From Streptomyces sp. NRRL S-31 (lineage in GTDB: Bacteria; Actinomycetota; Actinomycetes; Streptomycetales; Streptomycetaceae), in NCBI RefSeq assembly GCF_000718775.1, contig NZ_JOCB01000043.1, forward strand, positions 1 through 61,152: 61,152 nucleotides of DNA, in the 5' to 3' direction. A program made the position numbers and the translations under genes. Under the pieces are notes generated by a model, which saw nothing but the letters and a program-made list of their open reading frames with translations, was not told the origin of the DNA and did no database searches. Positions 57,919 to 61,152 of this stretch are shown here, in pieces. Numbering within the stretch: the first letter of the stretch is position 1; each line of letters begins with the position of its first letter.

Positions 57919-57925
57919 GGCAGCC

Positions 57926-58327
57926 ATGACCAGTACGACCGGCACACCCCGGCCCAGCAGCCTCGACCCGGACATCGCCGCGCGGCTGAAGCGCAGCTCC
58001 GACGGGCTCGTCCCCGCCATCGCCCAGCAGTACGACACCGGCGAGGTGCTCATGCTCGGCTGGATGGACGACGAGGCGCTGCACCGCACGCTGACCACGG
58101 GACGCTGCACCTACTGGTCGCGCAGCCGCCGGGAGTACTGGGTCAAGGGCGACACCTCCGGCCACTTCCAGTGGGTGAAGTCGGTCGCGCTGGACTGCGA
58201 CGCCGACACGCTGCTGGTCAAGGTCGACCAGGTGGGCGCCGCCTGCCACACCGGCGCGCGCACCTGCTTCGACGCGGACGTGCTGCTGACGGAGACGGAC
58301 GCCGCCACCGCGGCGTCCGGTCGGTGA
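57926..58327 (+). CDS. hisI: Phosphoribosyl-AMP cyclohydrolase
   Basis: HisI opens the adenine ring of PR-AMP, an early step of histidine synthesis. It is monofunctional (133 residues, no HisE domain). Metal-site motifs are visible: [19 protein letters not shown], then [14 protein letters not shown] and [11 protein letters not shown] with the zinc cysteines. The start ATG 57926 is chosen over in-frame ATG 57917 because of the candidate -10 element. The stop overlaps a GTG just before trpE, and trpE follows after 11 bases, so his and trp synthesis may be co-transcribed here. Confidence 0.94.
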   Translation: MTSTTGTPRPSSLDPDIAARLKRSSDGLVPAIAQQYDTGEVLMLGWMDDEALHRTLTTGRCTYWSRSRREYWVKGDTSGHFQWVKSVALDCDADTLLVKVDQVGAACHTGARTCFDADVLLTETDAATAASGR

Positions 58328-58338
58328 GGCCGGCCGCC

Positions 58339-59817
58339 ATGGACCTTGAGACCTTCCGCGGGCTGGCCGCCGACCGGCGCGTCATCCCGGTCACGCGCAA
58401 GCTCCTCGCCGACGGCGACACGCCGGTCGCGCTCTACCGCAAGCTCGCCGCCGAACGCCCCGGCACCTTCCTGCTGGAGTCCGCGGAGAACGGCCGGTCC
58501 TGGTCCCGGTACTCCTTCGTCGGGGTCCGCAGCGCCGCCACGCTCACCGCGCGCGACGGACAGGCCCACTGGATCGGCACCCCGCCCGTCGGCGTCCCCA
58601 CCGACGGCGACCCCCTCGCCGCCCTGCGCGCCACCCTGGAGACCCTGCACACCCCGCACCAGGAGGGCCTGCCGCCGTTCACCGGCGGCATGGTCGGCTA
58701 CCTGGGCTACGACATCGTCCGCCGGCTGGAGAAGATCGGCCCCGGCGAGCAGGACGACCTCCGGCTGCCCGAGCTGACCATGCTGCTCACCAGCGACCTC
58801 GCCGTCATGGACCACTGGGAGGGCTCGGTCCTGCTGATCGCCAACGCGATCAACCACAACGACCTCGACACGGGCGTCGACGAGGCGTACGCGGACGCCG
58901 TGGCCCGGCTCGACGCCATGGAGGCCGACCTCACGCGCGCGGTCGCCCAGCCCCCGGCCGTCCTGCCGCCCTCCGAACTGCCCGAGTACACCGCCCGGTG
59001 GGGCGGCCCCGACTTCCAGCGGGCCGTCGAGGACGTCAAGGAGCGCATCCGCGCGGGCGAGGCCTTCCAGGTGGTGCCCTCCCAGCGCTTCGAGACGCCC
59101 TGCACCGCCGGCGCCCTGGACGTCTACCGGGTCCTGCGGGCCACGAACCCCTCGCCCTACATGTACCTCTTCCGCTTCGAGGGCTTCGACGTCGTCGGCT
59201 CCTCCCCGGAAGCGCTGGTGAAGGTGGAGGACGGGCGCGCGATGGTGCACCCCATCGCAGGCACCCGGCACCGCGGGGCCACCCCGCAGGAGGACCAGGC
59301 CCTCGCCGAGGAACTGCTCGCCGACCCCAAGGAGCGCGCCGAGCACCTGATGCTGGTCGACCTCGGGCGCAACGACCTCGGCCGGGTCTGCGAGCCCGGC
59401 TCGGTCGAGGTGGTCGACTTCATGTCCGTCGAGCGCTACTCGCACGTGATGCACATCGTCTCCACCGTCACCGGCCGGGTGGCCCCGGGCCGCACGGCCT
59501 TCGACGTGCTCACCGCGTGCTTCCCGGCGGGCACCCTCTCCGGCGCGCCCAAGCCCCGCGCCATGCAGATCATCGACGAACTGGAGCCGTCCCGGCGCGG
59601 CCTGTACGGCGGCTGCGTCGGCTACCTGGACTTCGCCGGCGACTCCGACACCGCCATCGCCATCCGGACCGCGCTGCTCCGCGACGGCACCGCCTACGTC
59701 CAGGCCGGCGCGGGCGTCGTCGCCGACTCCGACCCGGTCGCCGAGGACCAGGAGTGCCGCAACAAGGCCGCGGCGGTGCTGCGGGCGGTGCACACGGCGA
59801 ACCGCCTGGGGCGATAG
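58339..59817 (+). CDS. trpE: Anthranilate synthase component I
   Basis: TrpE converts chorismate to anthranilate using ammonia from TrpG. The feedback-site motif LLES is at residues 45-48, and the chorismate-binding core has [33 protein letters not shown] and [12 protein letters not shown]. It has 492 residues from ATG 58339, with GAGG about nine bases upstream; GTG 58324 is an alternative overlapping hisI. No leader peptide with Trp codons is seen upstream, so attenuation is not evident. The glutaminase subunit gene is not in the window. Confidence 0.95.
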   Translation: MDLETFRGLAADRRVIPVTRKLLADGDTPVALYRKLAAERPGTFLLESAENGRSWSRYSFVGVRSAATLTARDGQAHWIGTPPVGVPTDGDPLAALRATLETLHTPHQEGLPPFTGGMVGYLGYDIVRRLEKIGPGEQDDLRLPELTMLLTSDLAVMDHWEGSVLLIANAINHNDLDTGVDEAYADAVARLDAMEADLTRAVAQPPAVLPPSELPEYTARWGGPDFQRAVEDVKERIRAGEAFQVVPSQRFETPCTAGALDVYRVLRATNPSPYMYLFRFEGFDVVGSSPEALVKVEDGRAMVHPIAGTRHRGATPQEDQALAEELLADPKERAEHLMLVDLGRNDLGRVCEPGSVEVVDFMSVERYSHVMHIVSTVTGRVAPGRTAFDVLTACFPAGTLSGAPKPRAMQIIDELEPSRRGLYGGCVGYLDFAGDSDTAIAIRTALLRDGTAYVQAGAGVVADSDPVAEDQECRNKAAAVLRAVHTANRLGR

Positions 59818-59842
59818 GGCGCTTCTCACGCCCCCGATCGGA

Positions 59843-59868
59843 ACCCCGGGTGACGGTTGGCCCGGGGT
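59843..59868 (+). terminator. Hairpin after trpE
   Basis: ACCCCGGG (59843-59850) and CCCGGGGT (59861-59868) form a perfect 8-bp stem with a ten-base loop between trpE and the next gene. It could terminate or attenuate the trpE transcript; no T run follows. Confidence 0.4.
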
Positions 59869-59888
59869 CCTAGGCGATAGTGGAGTAC

Positions 59889-60518
59889 GTGACTGCCGCA
59901 CCCCACTCCCGTTCCGAAGCCGCCGCACCCGCCCGGTCCGGCCGGCGCAGCCTCGCCGTCGCCCTGCTGTTCGGCGCGCTCGGCGCGGCCGTGGTGCTGC
60001 TCGCGACCCGGCAGCGCTGGGCGGAGGGCACCGCGACGGTGGCCGGCGGCGCGTTCCCGCTGACCGCCAAGGGCAGTGACGTCACGGGCGTCCCCGCGGC
60101 CCTCGCCATAGTGGGCCTCGCCGCGCTCGTCGCCGTCTTCGCCGTCCGCAGGGCCGGCCGCCTCGCCGTCTCCGGGCTGCTCGCGCTGTCCGGCGCCGGG
60201 ATCGTCGCCGGGGCCCTGGCGACCGCCTCCGACAGCTCCGCGCTGGACGAACAGGCCGCCAAGGCCAGCGGTGACACCTCCGCCACGGTCGACGCGCTCA
60301 CCCACACCGGCTGGCCCTACGTCGCCGCGGCCGGCGGGGTGCTGATCCTGCTCGCCGGACTGCTCGCCCTGCGCTACGGCGCCCGGTGGCCCGCGATGTC
60401 CGGCCGCTACGAACGCGGCACCGCCCGCCCGCGGCGCGCGGCCCGTCCGGCCGACCCGGAGCGGCCCGAGGAGATCTGGAAGGCCCTGGACCGGGGCGAG
60501 GACCCGACGGGCGCCTGA
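59889..60518 (+). CDS. Trp-biosynthesis-associated membrane protein (TIGR02234-like)
   Basis: This 209-residue protein has four membrane segments (about residues 20-40, 65-85, 90-110, 143-162) and a hydrophilic C-terminal tail ending EEIWKALDRGEDPTGA. An actinobacterial family of this layout is regularly encoded next to trpE, trpC or trpB. Function is unknown. GTG 59889 is chosen; GTG 59880 is in frame, and a GATAGT element just before suggests a leaderless message. Confidence 0.82.
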   Translation: MTAAPHSRSEAAAPARSGRRSLAVALLFGALGAAVVLLATRQRWAEGTATVAGGAFPLTAKGSDVTGVPAALAIVGLAALVAVFAVRRAGRLAVSGLLALSGAGIVAGALATASDSSALDEQAAKASGDTSATVDALTHTGWPYVAAAGGVLILLAGLLALRYGARWPAMSGRYERGTARPRRAARPADPERPEEIWKALDRGEDPTGA

Positions 60519-60666
60519 ACCGCCGGCCGCGCCCGGCCGGACCGGGACGAACCGGATGTGGTGAACCAGACGCCACCCCCGCGTCCGGCACGCGCACGCG
60601 TACGGGACAATGGACGAAGAGCGTACGACGCCCATCAGGAACGTACACAGCAACGAGGAGCAAGTC

Positions 60667-60924
60667 ATGGCGGGCAGCAGCCACGGTCACACCCCGGCCG
60701 CCTGGACCGGTGTCATCATCGCCTTCATCGGTTTCTGCGTCGCGGGCGCCTTCATGGTGATGGCCCAGCCCGTCGGCTTCTGGGCCGGTATGGCGATCGT
60801 GATCCTCGGCGGCGTGGTCGGCGTCATCATGCGCGCCATGGGCCTCGGCCAGCCGAAGGAGTCGGGTCCGCTGCCGCTCATGGCTCCCGCGGCGACCCGC
60901 GAGCCGGTGGCCGCCGAGGGCTGA
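60667..60924 (+). CDS. HGxxPAW-family small membrane protein
   Basis: This 85-residue protein has HGHTPAAW near the N-terminus, the family signature, followed by two membrane segments (about residues 16-34 and 38-59) and a short tail ending EPVAAEG. ATG 60667 has GAGGAG seven bases upstream. It lies next to the Trp-associated membrane protein, an arrangement I recall as typical upstream of trpC in Streptomyces. Function is unknown. The last codons form the start of a 99-base direct repeat. Confidence 0.88.
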   Translation: MAGSSHGHTPAAWTGVIIAFIGFCVAGAFMVMAQPVGFWAGMAIVILGGVVGVIMRAMGLGQPKESGPLPLMAPAATREPVAAEG

Positions 60925-61152
60925 GCCCCCGGTTCTCCCACGAGGGCGGTCCGGCACCCGGAAGGGTGCGGGCCGCCTTTTCGCGTGGTGCGGGACCGGA
61001 CCGCCCTCCCGCCCCGCGCGGGGACGAGCGCCCCGCCCCCCGCGCCCCCCGGGGAGCCGGTGGCCGCCGAGGGCTGAGCCCCCGGTTCTCCCACGAGGGC
61101 GGTCCGGCACCCGGAAGGGTGCGGGCCGCCTTTTCGCGTGGTGCGGGACCGG
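60901..61152. repeat. 99-base perfect direct repeat (60901-60999 and 61054-61152)
   Basis: Two identical 99-base copies are separated by 54 bases of unrelated, extremely GC-rich sequence. The first copy covers the last eight codons of the HGxxPAW gene, its stop and its terminator. The second is cut off by the end of the window, so the repeat may be longer. Confidence 0.95.
60945..60981 (+). terminator. Terminator after the HGxxPAW gene
   Basis: GGCGGTCCGGCACCC pairs with GGGTGCGGGCCGCC around a GGAA loop with two minor bulges and is followed by TTTT. An identical copy lies at 61098-61134 within the direct repeat. Confidence 0.85.

Noticed and set aside
58328..58338. Trp attenuator leader before trpE
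   Set aside because: Only 11 bases separate hisI and trpE and no Trp-rich leader peptide exists.

Overview
The window is very GC-rich, uses many GTG and a few TTG starts, and carries gene order typical of the Streptomyces chromosome core. It runs from the division and cell-wall (dcw) cluster through ileS, lspA and dnaE to the histidine operon and the start of the tryptophan genes. Several protein lengths (FtsQ 264, SepF 213, DnaE 1179, HisD 441 residues) agree with what I remember for Streptomyces. I therefore read this as a core segment of a Streptomyces or close relative. The genus call rests on recalled synteny, not on a search.

Layout. 1-16159 (+): ftsI (5' end cut by the window edge), murE, murF, mraY, murD, ftsW, murG, ftsQ, ftsZ, ylmD, ylmE, sepF, sepG (ylmG) and divIVA. 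These genes make lipid II, assemble the Z-ring and drive polar growth. 16206-19833: a bidirectional termination zone, then ileS (-) behind a translational T-box leader with an ATC specifier; its isoleucyl-tRNA synthetase has a swapped GXHH signature. 20041-23234 (+): a TraR/DksA-like zinc-finger protein with a long Lys/Ala/Thr-rich tail, lspA, an RluD-type pseudouridine synthase and a GNAT acetyltransferase.

23238-28731 (-) is the accessory part. It is a two-gene operon of a small Trypco2-like protein and a 1722-residue protein that joins a trypsin-like protease, a STAND-type NTPase and about 26 helical repeats of roughly 37 residues. This is the best candidate for a little-described biological-conflict (possibly antiphage) system, sitting between core genes.

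28977-37219: a CPA1 cation/proton antiporter, an MscS-like channel, a dienelactone-hydrolase-like protein, a Tat-exported PhoD-type phosphatase, a membrane-anchored DsbA-like protein, an unknown membrane protein and a DUF2252 protein. 37502-49671: dnaE, a 55-residue basic protein, a NYN-domain protein, an ABC ATPase/permease pair, an unknown membrane protein, a YbaK-type deacylase, a LON-domain protein, an alpha-helical protein of unknown role and a beta-helix membrane protein.

49790-58327: the his operon hisD-hisC-hisB-(54-residue membrane protein)-hisH-priA-ridA-hisF, mostly with 4-base stop/start overlaps, then an MFS transporter, a DinB-like protein and hisI. 58339-61152: trpE, a Trp-associated membrane protein and a HGxxPAW-family protein, followed by a 99-base perfect direct repeat that reaches the window edge. 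I saw no tRNA, rRNA, CRISPR array, insertion sequence or prophage gene.
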